NCBI GenBank assembly: GCA_023382535.1
Contig: JAHDWA010000026.1
Span: 60,411-124,410, forward strand
Origin: Anaerolineae bacterium
GTDB taxonomy: Bacteria; Chloroflexota; Anaerolineae; 4572-78; J111
Direction: 5' to 3'
Length of the DNA stretch: 64,000 nucleotides
Position numbers and translations under genes: made by a program. The notes beneath the pieces are model-generated. The model was not told where the DNA came from and searched no databases. It worked only from the letters and a program-made list of their open reading frames with translations. Of this stretch, positions 52,101 through 61,030 are shown piece after piece (the first letter of the stretch is position 1; each line of letters opens with the position of its first letter).

Positions 52101-55100
52101 AACCTTTCTTCTGACAGCTTCATCTTAACAGTCAATCCTATTAATGACGCCCCCACTATCGTGGATATTGCCGACCAAATCACAAATGAGGATGTGGCTG
52201 CCGGCCCGATCAGCTTCACGGTAAGCGATATCGAGACTCCGGCTAGCAGCCTGACCCTCTCCGGCAGCTCCTCCAATACCGCCCTGATTCCCACCGGCAA
52301 CATCATCTTTGGCGGCAATGGGGCAAACCGGACGGTTATGATCATCCCCGCTCCAAACCAGAACGGCAGCGCCACGATTGCGATCCGAGTAGATGATGGA
52401 ACAACTTATTCGACCGATACTTTTCTTTTAACCGTCAGTCCCGTCAATGATTTGCCCACGATTTCAAGTATTCCCAATCAAATTACCGATGAAGATGTAG
52501 CACTTGGTCCGATCAATATGGTGGTCGGAGACTTGGAATCTCCTGTCGGCAGCCTGACCCTCTCCAGCAGCTCGTCCAATACCACACTGGTTCCCAACAG
52601 CAACATCGTCTTTGGCGGTAGTGGGACTAACCGAGCGGTCGCCATTACTCCAGCCCCGGATCAGAATGGCAGTGCCACGATTACGATTACGGTGCATGAT
52701 GGGACAGATAGCGCCAGTACCACTTTTACCTTAACAGTGAATCCGATTAGCGATAACCCAATTATCAGTAGTATCCCCGACCAGGCGACCAGCGAAGATG
52801 TGCCGCTGGGTCCTCTCGGTTTTACGGTTTACGATGGTGAAACACCTGCTAGCAGTCTGACCCTGTCCGGGAGTTCTTCCAACACACTGCTGATTCCCAA
52901 CAGTAACATCGTCTTTGGCGGCAGTGAGGCCGACCGAACGGTCACCATCACCCCGGCCCAGAACCAGTTTGGCAGCACCCTCATTAGTATTACACTCAGT
53001 GATGGTGTAAACAGCAGCGTCGAAACTTTTATTCTGACAGTTAATTCTGTCAATGACTTGCCGACGATAACCTACATCGCCGACCAGTTAGCGGACGAAG
53101 ATGTTCCAGCCGGTCCAATCAGCTTTTTGATCGGCGATGTTGAAACGCCGGTTAATGATTTGGTTGTGTCAGGTAGTTCTGCGGATGGCTCTACGGTGCC
53201 GGACGCGAACATTGTCTTTGGTGGCAGCGGAGCTAACCGGACAGTAACTATTACTCCAATGCCAGACCAATTTGGCACTACAACGATCACCATTACAGTG
53301 CACGACGGAAACGGCGGCAGGACCAGTGATACCTTTGTTTTGACGATTAGAGGATTTAATGACGCCCCCACGATCTCGAATATCCCCAATCAATTCACCG
53401 ACGAGGATGTCTTAGCGGGCCCGATCAGCTTTGTGATCGGTGATGCCGAAACGCCTCTCAACAGCCTGACTTTAAGCGGCAAGTCTTCAGATACGACATT
53501 GATCCCCGAAGGTAATATTGTCTTTGCCGGTAGTGGAGCCAACCGGACGGTGACGATCACCCCGGCGCTCGACCTGTTTGGCAGCGCCACCATCACCGTT
53601 ACCGTGACGGACGGATCCCTGGCCAGCACGAACGACTCGTTTATCTTAACGGTTGATGCAGTCAACGACCCGCCCACAATTTCGGTGATCCCCGATCAAA
53701 CGACCATTTTCAGCACGGCCAAAGGTCCGATCACCTTCACGATTGGTGATGTTGAAACCCCGGTGAATAGTCTGGCTGTAACAGGGAGTTCATCGAACAC
53801 GACACTGGTACCCAACGGCAATATCGTTTTTGGCGGTAGTGGCGCCGACCGAAGAGTGACCATTACCCCTACGACCAATCTCTCCGGCACTGTGACCATC
53901 AGCGTCAGAGTCAGTGATGGCGTAGCCCATACGATTGAACAGTTTAATCTGATAATTAATCCGCCCTGGACTGATAGTGATGAGGACGGCATTCCTGATG
54001 TTGTAGAGGGTATCGAGGATCCCGATGGCGATGGCATCCCCAACTATCTCGACAACGATAGTGATGGCGACGGAATTCCCGACGCCGAGGAGGGAACCAA
54101 TGATCCTGATGGCGATGGCATCCCCAACTATCTCGACAACGATAGCGATGGCGACGGAATTCCCGACGCCGAGGAGGGTACGGGCGACTCCGATAATGAT
54201 AGCGTGCCCGACTTCCTGGATAGCGATATTCCCTTAACCATCACGGCCATTTCTCCGGCCCAGGTGAATGGTCTGGCTGCCAATACGCTGACAATTACTG
54301 GAACGGGCTATCTGTCGCCTACCCAAATCAAAGCAGGCTCTGTGACCCTTATCAGCCCCACCTTTGTTACTGGCCAGGTAGTGCGCGGCGTGCTACCCGC
54401 CGGTGATCTCCCCTCCGGTTTGTATGACATCACGGTTATTAGATCGGACGAGGCCAGCTTCACCAAACCCTACGCTTTGGTAGTTGGCATCCTGCCATCC
54501 GTAAAAATCACTGCGGTTAGCCCGACTGAGATGTCGACAGGGCCGGCCACCCTGACCATCAGCGGTAGCAGCTTTTTTCCGGTTACACAGATTTGGCTTG
54601 GCAATCAACTCCTGACCAATACCGTCTACATAAATTCGCAAACAATGCAGGTCATTGTGCCAGTTGGCATAGCTCCAGGCACGTATGATGTCAGCGTCTC
54701 AAATCCCGACGGTCAGAGCGATCTACTGCCAGATGCCTTTACCGTCCGCGGCAGTCAGCAACTCGTCTTCCTGCCGCTCATTATAAAGGATGGACAAGGA
54801 GATGCCGACCTTATCGTCCAGAGTATGAGCGCTACACCAGGCGGTGTTCAAGTCGTTATCAAGAATATCGGGCCAGGATCTGTTACAACCGAGCAGGAAT
54901 TTTGGGTCGACGTTTACATTAACCCCAACAAGGCGCCTACGAGCGTGAATGAGATTTGGGAGAAAATTTCTTCCCAGGGCATGGTCTGGGGTGTAACGGC
55001 CTCGGCCTTACCCCTGGAGCCGGGCGAAACGCTGACTCTGACCAGCGGTGATCAATATTACTGGCCGTCTCTAAGTCATTTCAATGTTCCCATTCCCGCA

Positions 55101-55304
55101 GGCGCGTTGATTTATACCCAGGTTGACTCGGCTCATAGCGATACCGATTATGGCGGTGTAATGGAAACCCATGAGAAAATCAGCGGTTATTACAACAATA
55201 TCAGCGGCCCTCTGATCACAATGACGGACTTATCCCCATCTGAGGCGCAACTAACAGCAGATCGTCACGCCGAGGGCAGGAATAAGCTGCCTCCACGACC
55301 TTAA
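49122..55304 (+). CDS. giant secreted surface protein: SBBP propeller, Ig-like repeats, Ca-binding TSP3 repeats, IPT domains
   Basis: A 2060-residue predicted extracellular protein. The signal peptide is 1-27 ([15 protein letters not shown] ... VWAEG). An N-terminal domain of the type found before SBBP repeats follows ([20 protein letters not shown]). About nine SBBP propeller repeats (to about 710; [15 protein letters not shown] starts) come next. Nine Ig-like/cadherin-like repeats of about 90 residues follow (each [18 protein letters not shown], then [17 protein letters not shown]). Next is a calcium-binding thrombospondin type 3 stretch ([13 protein letters not shown] repeats, about 1618-1705). 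Two IPT/TIG domains and a CARDB-like domain close the protein, with VFLPLIIK between them. No cell-wall sorting signal was seen. Likely adhesin or sheath component. Confidence 0.9.
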   Translation: MKNLLIRLVLSITLLGLTFKMAPSVWAEGEHPGQTGTHQTAYSDLPLYFEPNYGQTDSQVRFISRGPGYNMFLTPTGVTMILDHLPSLEEQTEKTAGAIVKISLADASPTPAMVGLDEQPGRVNYFTGSNSQSWRSNIPTFAGVLYQRAWPGVDLIFYGNQRQLEYDFIIDAGADPAQIGLTFDGVDQLTLDAEGNLYLDLPNGERIQQTAPLIYQDANGTRVLIKGGFVISGNQVHFDVGDYNPAFPLIIDPLLLYSTYLGGSGDEIGYDVVVDGSGNTFITGSTSSANFPVLAGVDTSSNGGNDVFVTKLNAAGSALIYSTYLGGGGEDFGQSIALDGAGNVFLTGYTQSTDFPTTVGALDTTHPNVDSDAFIAKLNSSGSALVYSTFLGNTGDDYGYGIDVDGSGNVFVTGLTYSSAFSTTTGAYDTTYNGAGDAFVSRLNAAGSALIYSTYLGGAQLDEGRDIVVVGGNAYLTGSTSSMTFPATVGSYDSSRNGGSDAFLTKLNTTGSGLVSSTFLGGSGDDFGRALAVDISGNGYVTGETSSTNMPVTSGAFDTSTNGDIDVFVAKVDSSGANLLFGTYLGGYGADKGLDIDLDSNDNPSITGSTASANFPTTPGAYDTTYAASGDVFVTRLKTNGSGLWYSTFIGGSNTEEGSAIALDGSGNAFVTGFSYGNFPTTTGAYDTTWGAPRDGFVVKLSLMNNAPLISDITDQVTDEDVPAGPLNFTISDFETPADYLIVTGSSSNTALVPNSNIVFGGSGSGRMVTITPAANLTGTATITLTVSDGTETTSDVFTLTVIPVNDTPTITDIPNQVTNEDVPAGPIAFMVGDVETSMSSLGLSASSSNAVLVPNGNIIFGGSGANRTVTITPSPDQSGSATITITVDDGQASASDTFVITVNPVNDAPTISDITHRVTDEDIPVGPITFVVGDVETPAGNLTLSGSSSDSALVPNSKIVFGGSGAVRSVTVTPAASLFGTVTITVTASDGINLSSDSFILTVNPINDAPTIVDIADQITNEDVAAGPISFTVSDIETPASSLTLSGSSSNTALIPTGNIIFGGNGANRTVMIIPAPNQNGSATIAIRVDDGTTYSTDTFLLTVSPVNDLPTISSIPNQITDEDVALGPINMVVGDLESPVGSLTLSSSSSNTTLVPNSNIVFGGSGTNRAVAITPAPDQNGSATITITVHDGTDSASTTFTLTVNPISDNPIISSIPDQATSEDVPLGPLGFTVYDGETPASSLTLSGSSSNTLLIPNSNIVFGGSEADRTVTITPAQNQFGSTLISITLSDGVNSSVETFILTVNSVNDLPTITYIADQLADEDVPAGPISFLIGDVETPVNDLVVSGSSADGSTVPDANIVFGGSGANRTVTITPMPDQFGTTTITITVHDGNGGRTSDTFVLTIRGFNDAPTISNIPNQFTDEDVLAGPISFVIGDAETPLNSLTLSGKSSDTTLIPEGNIVFAGSGANRTVTITPALDLFGSATITVTVTDGSLASTNDSFILTVDAVNDPPTISVIPDQTTIFSTAKGPITFTIGDVETPVNSLAVTGSSSNTTLVPNGNIVFGGSGADRRVTITPTTNLSGTVTISVRVSDGVAHTIEQFNLIINPPWTDSDEDGIPDVVEGIEDPDGDGIPNYLDNDSDGDGIPDAEEGTNDPDGDGIPNYLDNDSDGDGIPDAEEGTGDSDNDSVPDFLDSDIPLTITAISPAQVNGLAANTLTITGTGYLSPTQIKAGSVTLISPTFVTGQVVRGVLPAGDLPSGLYDITVIRSDEASFTKPYALVVGILPSVKITAVSPTEMSTGPATLTISGSSFFPVTQIWLGNQLLTNTVYINSQTMQVIVPVGIAPGTYDVSVSNPDGQSDLLPDAFTVRGSQQLVFLPLIIKDGQGDADLIVQSMSATPGGVQVVIKNIGPGSVTTEQEFWVDVYINPNKAPTSVNEIWEKISSQGMVWGVTASALPLEPGETLTLTSGDQYYWPSLSHFNVPIPAGALIYTQVDSAHSDTDYGGVMETHEKISGYYNNISGPLITMTDLSPSEAQLTADRHAEGRNKLPPRP

Positions 55305-55364
55305 CAAGCTCGATAGGGATTCTATATTTCTGAAAAAATTTGTTTATGCAAGGAAGACTTGGTG

Positions 55365-56144
55365 ATGACCCTTGATAAAAAGAAACGATCCTTAAACGAA
55401 CAAACTTCTTTACCTCGCCCGACCGTAGAATATCCCATGAATCCGGCCCATCCTACGGAAGCAACGATGCGCGGCGTACTGTGCAACCCCATATACGTAG
55501 GCATACCTCCATTTTCCAGGCGCGTCTCCAATGAGGCCTGGATCAAGGCCGCGGTAGAACTCATTAAAGAAGAGGGGATCGAGCAGTTCCTGGTTAATAT
55601 GCTCTACGTGCTTCGTCTCAGTATGGTTGATGTTGCGCCCCTCCAATCCATACCTTTCGCTTATGACGGTCCCTGGCCAGATGATGCAGATGCTGAATTT
55701 TCGCTGGGTGAACAGGAAGAGGAAGTTGAAATGACGATGTGCTCGCATGACGGCCTGCCCATGATCCCGGTGCTGGGCGAGGGAATGGTCTGTGTTGGCG
55801 CCTACCTGCTCGCTCATCTTCGAGATGCGCAAATCACGGATCTGTTGACCGATCCTTTTTTGACCCTGGTATTTCAAAATGGACATACCTTACCTCTGCT
55901 CTGTCCGGAATGCAGCGAGTCTTTGCACATCGAGAGTGAGAATGAACTTCTGGAGCAAATTACCGGTCTTTCTGTTGTCAGCGTGGAGTGGAACAGTGGC
56001 GAGGAACATGATGAAAGCGCAGCTTTATTGCTTATCGTGGGCAAGTCAGGGGACGAATCAACGTACCACACTCTTCCTATTCACCTTGCCTCTGTGTTTG
56101 GGTTGACCTGCCCGGAGAGCAGGGTTTGGCACGAGGGGGATTAA
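55365..56144 (+). CDS. hypothetical protein
   Basis: A 259-residue soluble acidic protein of unknown family. The segment NPIYVGIPPFSRRVSNEAWI and then EEGIEQFLVNMLYVLRLSM is distinctive. A second half holds MTMCSHDGLPMIPVLGEGMV, and a CPEC pair at about 185-190 may bind metal. ATG 55365 has AGGAAG eight bases upstream. It ends four bases before gene 56149, so it probably leads an operon with the M-x-C proteins that follow. Confidence 0.65.
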   Translation: MTLDKKKRSLNEQTSLPRPTVEYPMNPAHPTEATMRGVLCNPIYVGIPPFSRRVSNEAWIKAAVELIKEEGIEQFLVNMLYVLRLSMVDVAPLQSIPFAYDGPWPDDADAEFSLGEQEEEVEMTMCSHDGLPMIPVLGEGMVCVGAYLLAHLRDAQITDLLTDPFLTLVFQNGHTLPLLCPECSESLHIESENELLEQITGLSVVSVEWNSGEEHDESAALLLIVGKSGDESTYHTLPIHLASVFGLTCPESRVWHEGD

Positions 56145-56148
56145 ACGA

Positions 56149-56931
56149 ATGGCTTGTGACGAGGGGCCCAAAAAAATTGGGATCGCCGGTCAGGTGAGCG
56201 CGGGAATTTCAAAGTGGGTAGCTAAATACGCTTTCTTGGCCGGTCGTAACAGGACTCTGCCTCCCACCTCCTTGCGACGGATCTCGGAATTGGCCGTCGT
56301 AACCCAATATGCCCTCTTGGCCGGCTTAATTGGGGTTGGAGCGCTGGCGTTGGCCTATCGGGGCATAAAACAACGGCGATACACAGACCTGCAGAGAGGT
56401 ATCCCCGCCTCTCGCCTAATCGATACTTCCAAAGCGGGTACTACCTTACAACCCGATAATCTATTTTTCTATAGGCCAGGAGATGGGTTCGACCAGAGAG
56501 CAGGCCAGGCCTTAACGAATGAATTTGGGGGCGCTCAATTACGGATAAAAGAGCTAGGGGAGATCATCGGTTCAGAGGGGCAAATCAAGCCCGTTCTCAA
56601 AATGGGCGGGGAGGATGATCTTTTCCTGTTTGATGGGCCGCGGGGACACATTTATTTCTCGATGCCCGATGAGGGAGTGGTACAGGTCGCGCTGGTAGTT
56701 CCAAAAGCGGAGTACAAACAAGAAGTTCGCGAGGCCTTGGATCAAGCGCTGCCCAAGATTGTTATTACCGACCTGGTGACCGGAGATGAATATGAGACCC
56801 GCGACCCGCAAGAAGCACGTTATTTCACCACTGCTTTAGGGCGTGATGGGGAGGCCACGACCGTTTTGTGGGAGGACGAGGAGGAATGGAACAAACTCCG
56901 AAGACCTATCCCAGAAGCATTATTTTACTGA
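56149..56931 (+). CDS. membrane-anchored protein of M-x-C N-terminal module family
   Basis: A 260-residue protein. The N terminus (MACDEGPKKIGIAGQ ... GISKWVAKYAFLAGR) carries the module shared with 57454, 58612 and the frame at 60619. One membrane helix follows (YALLAGLIGVGALALAYRG, about 60-80). The remaining 180 residues form a soluble domain with DDLFLFDGPRGHIYFSMPDE. That domain is similar in arrangement to the twin domains of gene 57454 (GPYGKIVYEL, GPLGTIYYDR). GAGGGGG precedes the ATG. Function unknown; the three proteins look like products of duplication and may form a membrane complex. Confidence 0.7.
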   Translation: MACDEGPKKIGIAGQVSAGISKWVAKYAFLAGRNRTLPPTSLRRISELAVVTQYALLAGLIGVGALALAYRGIKQRRYTDLQRGIPASRLIDTSKAGTTLQPDNLFFYRPGDGFDQRAGQALTNEFGGAQLRIKELGEIIGSEGQIKPVLKMGGEDDLFLFDGPRGHIYFSMPDEGVVQVALVVPKAEYKQEVREALDQALPKIVITDLVTGDEYETRDPQEARYFTTALGRDGEATTVLWEDEEEWNKLRRPIPEALFY

Positions 56932-56934
56932 GAA

Positions 56935-57399
56935 ATGATAGATATGATGGACCAGAGAATTGAGAAAGCAATATTCGCCAAACTGAATCAATTAAGTCGG
57001 GAGGGGACTCTCGCCACGAAAGGATACACCTCGCCAGAAATTATTGTTTTAGATGGGGAGGGAAAGGTGCAAGCTCAAACTTTAATCAGAGCTCCTACTG
57101 AAGAAGCAGCCAATTATCTCCAAGAATATCTGCATCTTGTGGGCGCTTCATCCACCATCAAAGAGGCTTGCCTGGTTTTGGACTGTTATGCCGAATCCGG
57201 TCAGGGAACAACCTTGCCGGATATCATCGTCATCCTTCATGGTGCAGCGAAAGGAGGATACGAGGTAGGTATCATTGAATATGATGCCCAGTCCTCCCCC
57301 CTGATTACGAAGCCAATTAACTGGCAAGACCGTTTTTGGAGTCGCAGCATGGCCCCATTAGGACAAAAAATCTTCAGTTACTTTGAGTTTACAGATTGA
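56935..57399 (+). CDS. hypothetical protein
   Basis: A 154-residue soluble alpha/beta protein of unknown family, without the M-x-C module and without membrane segments. Segments such as SPEIIVLDGEGKVQAQTLI and LPDIIVILHGAAKGGYEV suggest a central sheet. ATG 56935 follows the stop of gene 56149 by three bases; ATG 56944 and 56947 are also possible. It lies inside the operon-like series 55365-59841. Confidence 0.65.
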   Translation: MIDMMDQRIEKAIFAKLNQLSREGTLATKGYTSPEIIVLDGEGKVQAQTLIRAPTEEAANYLQEYLHLVGASSTIKEACLVLDCYAESGQGTTLPDIIVILHGAAKGGYEVGIIEYDAQSSPLITKPINWQDRFWSRSMAPLGQKIFSYFEFTD

Positions 57400-57453
57400 G
57401 ATTTCTTAAATATCGCTCCTTTAATAGGTTAAGTTGGGGAATAAGGACGAGCA

Positions 57454-58602
57454 ATGGCGTGTGAAAAGAATCAGTCCACCGTGTCGGGGGTAGCCGGAAC
57501 ATGCAGCGGCATCCCCTCTCCGGTTAGTAAGAGTGCCAACTATGCCGGCAAAATCTTATTGGCCGGCCTGCTGTTGGGCGGAGGCGCCGCCGCTGGGGTG
57601 GCTACAGTGACCGGCATAAAAAAGGTCAAGTGGATTATGGACAGAATCAAAAAAGCCGAGGCCGAACGGACAGAAAGAAGAAAAGAGGCGTCGAGAAGGT
57701 TTGTCCAGGTAATCAAGAATCCCCGACGGCAAGAGATGATCACCGAACTACAGACAAAATATCTGGGTAGAGGAATCCTCAGAAGGGATATAGGTAAGGC
57801 ATTAGGGGTTGCTGATGAATTCGAGTTCGAGGAGGGATTATATTTCGAAAGCGAATTGGACAGAAACATCCGGGTCGCGGCCGGGCCGTATGGCAAAATA
57901 GTGTACGAGCTTGACGAAAAGAACAGGCAACAATGCTGCATTCTGGCCATTGAACCGAAGGTAGGAGATGAAGCGGCGATGCGTAATGGGCTAGCCGCAT
58001 ATTCTTACCGTCCCCAACCCTTGGCTGTTCAATCGAAGGAAGGGTTGCCGTCTCAAGTAGATGGCACCGCTAACCCGACAGTCAGGTTAGCCAGTACCCT
58101 GATGGGCTTCAAGAAGTGGGCGGGGGAAAACCAGGAAGAATTAAATCGCGTTATTGCTTATACCATACCCGCTGCCGCCATAATGATTGGGGGATATGAA
58201 TTTGGAATATTTGGACGGGTCGCACTTTCCCCGATACAAAAGGCAAGAAGAGGAATGCAGATGGCGGCTAATCTACACCAGGAGATTCAGGCGATTCGAG
58301 ACGCAAAATTGGCGGCGCAGCAATTGGTGCAAAAACTAAAAGACCCGCAGCGCTCCAAAGCCGTGGTTGCCTTACAAAAGAAATATGTGGGAACTCGTCT
58401 TGCGCCAGATGATCTTATCGCTTTGATGGGACAAACACCTCGCCTGTTTGTCGATGACACCTGGTGTATCCAAGGACCTTTAGGGACTATTTATTATGAC
58501 CGCTCAGGCGAGGATGGATACATATCGATCCAGGCTATTCTCCCGGAAGCCGGCAATGAGCCTCATCTTTATGGGGGTCTGAAAACAATAGCCGGCAAAT
58601 AG
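57454..58602 (+). CDS. membrane protein of M-x-C family with duplicated soluble domain
   Basis: A 382-residue protein. It starts MACEKNQSTVSGVAG ... GIPSPVSKSANYAGK (shared module), followed by a membrane helix at about 33-52. A charged helix leads to a soluble domain (about 70-180; LQTKYLGRGILRRDIGKALG, FEEGLYFES, GPYGKIVYEL). A second hydrophobic segment (about 228-245) follows. The same domain then occurs again (ALQKKYVGTRLAPDDLIALM, WCIQGPLGTIYYDR). The internal duplication is clear. The domain also resembles that of gene 56149. Ten bases separate it from gene 58612. Function unknown. Confidence 0.7.
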   Translation: MACEKNQSTVSGVAGTCSGIPSPVSKSANYAGKILLAGLLLGGGAAAGVATVTGIKKVKWIMDRIKKAEAERTERRKEASRRFVQVIKNPRRQEMITELQTKYLGRGILRRDIGKALGVADEFEFEEGLYFESELDRNIRVAAGPYGKIVYELDEKNRQQCCILAIEPKVGDEAAMRNGLAAYSYRPQPLAVQSKEGLPSQVDGTANPTVRLASTLMGFKKWAGENQEELNRVIAYTIPAAAIMIGGYEFGIFGRVALSPIQKARRGMQMAANLHQEIQAIRDAKLAAQQLVQKLKDPQRSKAVVALQKKYVGTRLAPDDLIALMGQTPRLFVDDTWCIQGPLGTIYYDRSGEDGYISIQAILPEAGNEPHLYGGLKTIAGK

Positions 58603-58611
58603 GACGGACGC

Positions 58612-59841
58612 GTGAGCTGCGCCAATAATAGTAACCTGGTGGCTAAAATTTGCTGCCGTAATGGCATTTCCGGATCGGTTGCGCGCGGAGTCTTTTATAT
58701 AGGCACAACGTTAGCGATTTCGGCTGGTACGACTGCCCTGGCCTATCTGGGATTGCAATCTTCTCGTCGCAAAACTGACCGTGAAGTTTTTGCTACTTTG
58801 GGCGATATTCAAATGGCCGCCGTTAAAGGTCGGGCTGCTTTAGCTCCTGACACGCCCAAGGATGAGCGCGAAGACATGTTGACCTCCGTAGGCGAACTAC
58901 TAATAGAGGCCATGGAACGTGTTAAAAAATTACCGCTGAGAAATCCATTCAGAAGAGATTGCGCTGTCCAGCTCAATAGATTAGCGGAAGCTGTTATCGG
59001 AGCAGCTGAGGTAATCCAGGAACCTGGGGATATAGCCAAGACTGAGAGAATTCAGAGCATCTTTAACAGCGGTCAGTACGCTATGCTTTATCCCCCCCAA
59101 GCTGACCATTCATTTGGCAAAGCCTTGCTGGTGGGCGGGGTAGCGGGAGTAGCCACTTTGGGGGTAATAAGGTTAGCCCAAAGGAAACGGCGGCAGACAC
59201 AACAGTCGGATCCTCTATCCTCCGTGGGCGCTGACACAAACCCGATTGATATTCCTTCAGCACCAAAGGCCGCGAGCCAAGTAGCAAAGCGTACGGAGTG
59301 GGTAACAAATATTCTCCAAATCAATTGGAAGCAGCGCAACATTCTTGACGGTGGAGGCTACGCCTTGGTTTATGAAGTTGCACCTGGCGTCGTGGCCAAG
59401 GTAGGAGATATTAAACCTAACGAGGCGTGGTTGCAGAAATACTATGCCGAAAAAAAGCAGGCACTGCCAGTGCTAGATTATCAGCTTGAGGTGGCGTTGC
59501 CCGCTGAAGTAAGTAAGGAATGCTGCCCGGTGCATGGGCCGCGCCGGGAAATATTGCCGGAGCAAGGTTATTCTTGCACCTGCGGCAAACCGCAGGCGGT
59601 TTTGTTGATGCCTAAGGCAGAACTTCCTAAAGATTTGAAAAGTGAAGAAGTCAGAGCTTTTATGATGGGCTATTCTAAAGACTGTGAGCAGGGCTTTGGA
59701 TTTTATTGGGACGCCAGGCCAAAAAATGTAGCGCGTTATGAAGGGCGATGGGTTGCTCTGGACTTTGGGGAGGAATTTGAGGAAGGCATGCGGCATGCGC
59801 CAGTTGGGTGGAAGCCACCTGGAATGGAAGATTATGAATGA
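58612..59841 (+). CDS. M-x-C family membrane protein with kinase-like C-terminal domain
   Basis: A 409-residue protein. The shared module is at the start (MSCANNSNLVAKICCRNGIS, VARGVFYIG). Membrane helices lie at about 29-48 and 168-188. The C-terminal domain (about 240-395) has kinase-like signatures: a glycine-rich loop GGGYALVYEV (247-256), VAKVGD with Lys263, a catalytic-loop-like FYWDARPKNV (Asp367, Asn372) and LDFGEE (Asp384). An inserted Cys-rich stretch (ECCPVHG, SCTCG) lies between the lobes and may bind metal. The usual HxD histidine is replaced by Trp, so activity is uncertain. GTG start at 58612 with AGGACGG upstream. Possibly a membrane-bound kinase acting on its operon partners. 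Confidence 0.7.
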   Translation: MSCANNSNLVAKICCRNGISGSVARGVFYIGTTLAISAGTTALAYLGLQSSRRKTDREVFATLGDIQMAAVKGRAALAPDTPKDEREDMLTSVGELLIEAMERVKKLPLRNPFRRDCAVQLNRLAEAVIGAAEVIQEPGDIAKTERIQSIFNSGQYAMLYPPQADHSFGKALLVGGVAGVATLGVIRLAQRKRRQTQQSDPLSSVGADTNPIDIPSAPKAASQVAKRTEWVTNILQINWKQRNILDGGGYALVYEVAPGVVAKVGDIKPNEAWLQKYYAEKKQALPVLDYQLEVALPAEVSKECCPVHGPRREILPEQGYSCTCGKPQAVLLMPKAELPKDLKSEEVRAFMMGYSKDCEQGFGFYWDARPKNVARYEGRWVALDFGEEFEEGMRHAPVGWKPPGMEDYE

Positions 59842-59870
59842 GCTACGTCAATAATGCCAATACATGTGGC

Positions 59871-60574
59871 TTCCAACGTAAGTCTGGAATGGAATCGGGG
59901 TTGGCAGGATGAGAAAATTTGAGGGTCAATTCCAAGATATAGTAGGCAGGGGTTGGAAAGTTCCAACAGATGGTATAAAGAGGCCGGATTTTGACCGATG
60001 TTTATCCAAAGATCGACAGCGCTAAAAACTGGAATATTCCAACGTAACCCTGGAAAAAGTCCGCAATTCCAGAGTAACTCTGGAAAAAGTCCAAATCACC
60101 ACAAAAGGGGCGGACCCCGGCTCTCAAGAATCACAAAATCCAACGTAACTCTGGAAAAAGTCTCGAAAATACAGCCATGTGGTTCAGCCGATTCCAGTGT
60201 ATCTCTAGAAAAAGTTTCCCGCTGTTCACCGGATAAAGATGAAGAAAAGATAAAACGTAGAGGGAACTATCCGCTGCACCCTGAGAAATGCCTTGATATT
60301 TGGTCTGATTTTTTTCTAGAGTTACGTTGGAATATTCCAGAGTTAGGCGGGAATTTCTACCAGCCAAGACGTGGATTTTTTCCAGAGTTATGTTGGAATG
60401 CCGGTCGACCTGAAGCCAAGAAAAATCGCACATCGGTGAATGGGTGTGGTAAAGGCCGCTTTATCACCCCGTTTCACCCCTTTTTCCAGGGTTACGCTGG
60501 AATTTTTCAAGGTATGTTTGGATTTTTTCCAGAGTTAGATTGGAAAACCCGGTGATTCCAGAGTTACGTTGGAA
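59871..60574. repeat. array of 11 dyad repeats in two opposed blocks
   Basis: The unit is close to TTCCAACGTAACTCTGGAA followed by AAAAGTC; TTCCA/TGGAA form an inverted repeat. Plus-oriented copies start at 59871, 60037, 60067, 60138 and 60192. Minus-oriented copies cover 60310-60332, 60335-60353, 60375-60398, 60481-60502, 60522-60545 and 60556-60574. Spacing is irregular, so it is not a CRISPR array. It may be a binding array such as a replication origin, centromere-like site or recombination site of the mobile element. Confidence 0.8.
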
Positions 60575-60618
60575 ATCACAATACAGATGATTAGAGGCAT
60601 CTGCTTTATCTAACATAG

Positions 60619-60738
60619 ATGGCTTGCGATAAAAACCACCGCGCCGCAACTGAATCTGCCAGGCGAAACGGCATTGCTGAGGTAACCAGCAAATATGCTG
60701 CCTATTCAGGTCGCACCAACACGGCCGGGGAGGTAATT
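60619..60738 (+). other. fourth copy of M-x-C N-terminal module (frame continues into helicase frame)
   Basis: ATG 60619 opens a frame reading MACDKNHRAATESARRNGIA and then EVTSKYAAYSGR, clearly similar to the starts of genes 56149, 57454 and 58612. The frame stays open through the next gene's region up to the helicase, but that part looks like a shadow of gene 60740. It is either a truncated family member or a real N terminus. No strong ribosome site was seen. Confidence 0.5.
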
Positions 60739-60739
60739 A

Positions 60740-61030
60740 ATGGAAATCATAATGGGACAAGACGCCGTCTCGCGGCCCGGACCGCCCGACGAAGCGGAAC
60801 TGCTAAAAATAACGCGAGAACACTGGGCCAAGTACCGCCCCCGGGCGTTCGCCAGGCTGCAACAGAGCGATTATTTGGAAGAAGCGATCCGGAATGCCGT
60901 AACCCAGACCATGACAGCGATGGCGCAAATGGTTACTCAGCGCGGTCTGGAGCCGTGGGAAGCCTGGGAGCTAATACGCGAGGAGTGGATACTCCTGCCA
61001 GCAGAAGAGGAGTCGGAGGAAAGCAAGTAG
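60740..61030 (+). CDS. small mobile-element-associated protein upstream of helicase
   Basis: A 96-residue helical protein with ITREHWAKYRPRAFARLQQS, AIRNAVTQTMTAMAQMV and EPWEAWELIREEWILLPAEE. Similar short proteins occur, to my knowledge, in plasmid/phage-like elements beside large helicase genes; the exact function is unknown. GGGGAGG lies six bases before ATG 60740, which makes this a well-supported start. It ends next to the zinc-ribbon start of the helicase gene, and the two are probably coupled. Confidence 0.7.
   Translation: MEIIMGQDAVSRPGPPDEAELLKITREHWAKYRPRAFARLQQSDYLEEAIRNAVTQTMTAMAQMVTQRGLEPWEAWELIREEWILLPAEEESEESK

Noticed and set aside
51338..54043. Series of minus-strand frames opposite the Ig-like repeats of the giant surface protein
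   Set aside because: They recur with the same period as the 90-residue repeats on the plus strand and are shadow frames.
59998..60555. 185-codon open frame across the repeat array
   Set aside because: Its sequence is made of translated repeat units (LEKVS, FFPEL and similar) in both orientations, with no protein-like domain. The DNA repeats explain it better than a gene.
59871..60574. CRISPR array
   Set aside because: Repeat orientation changes in the middle, spacing runs from a few to over 150 bases, units are imperfect dyads, and no cas genes are present.
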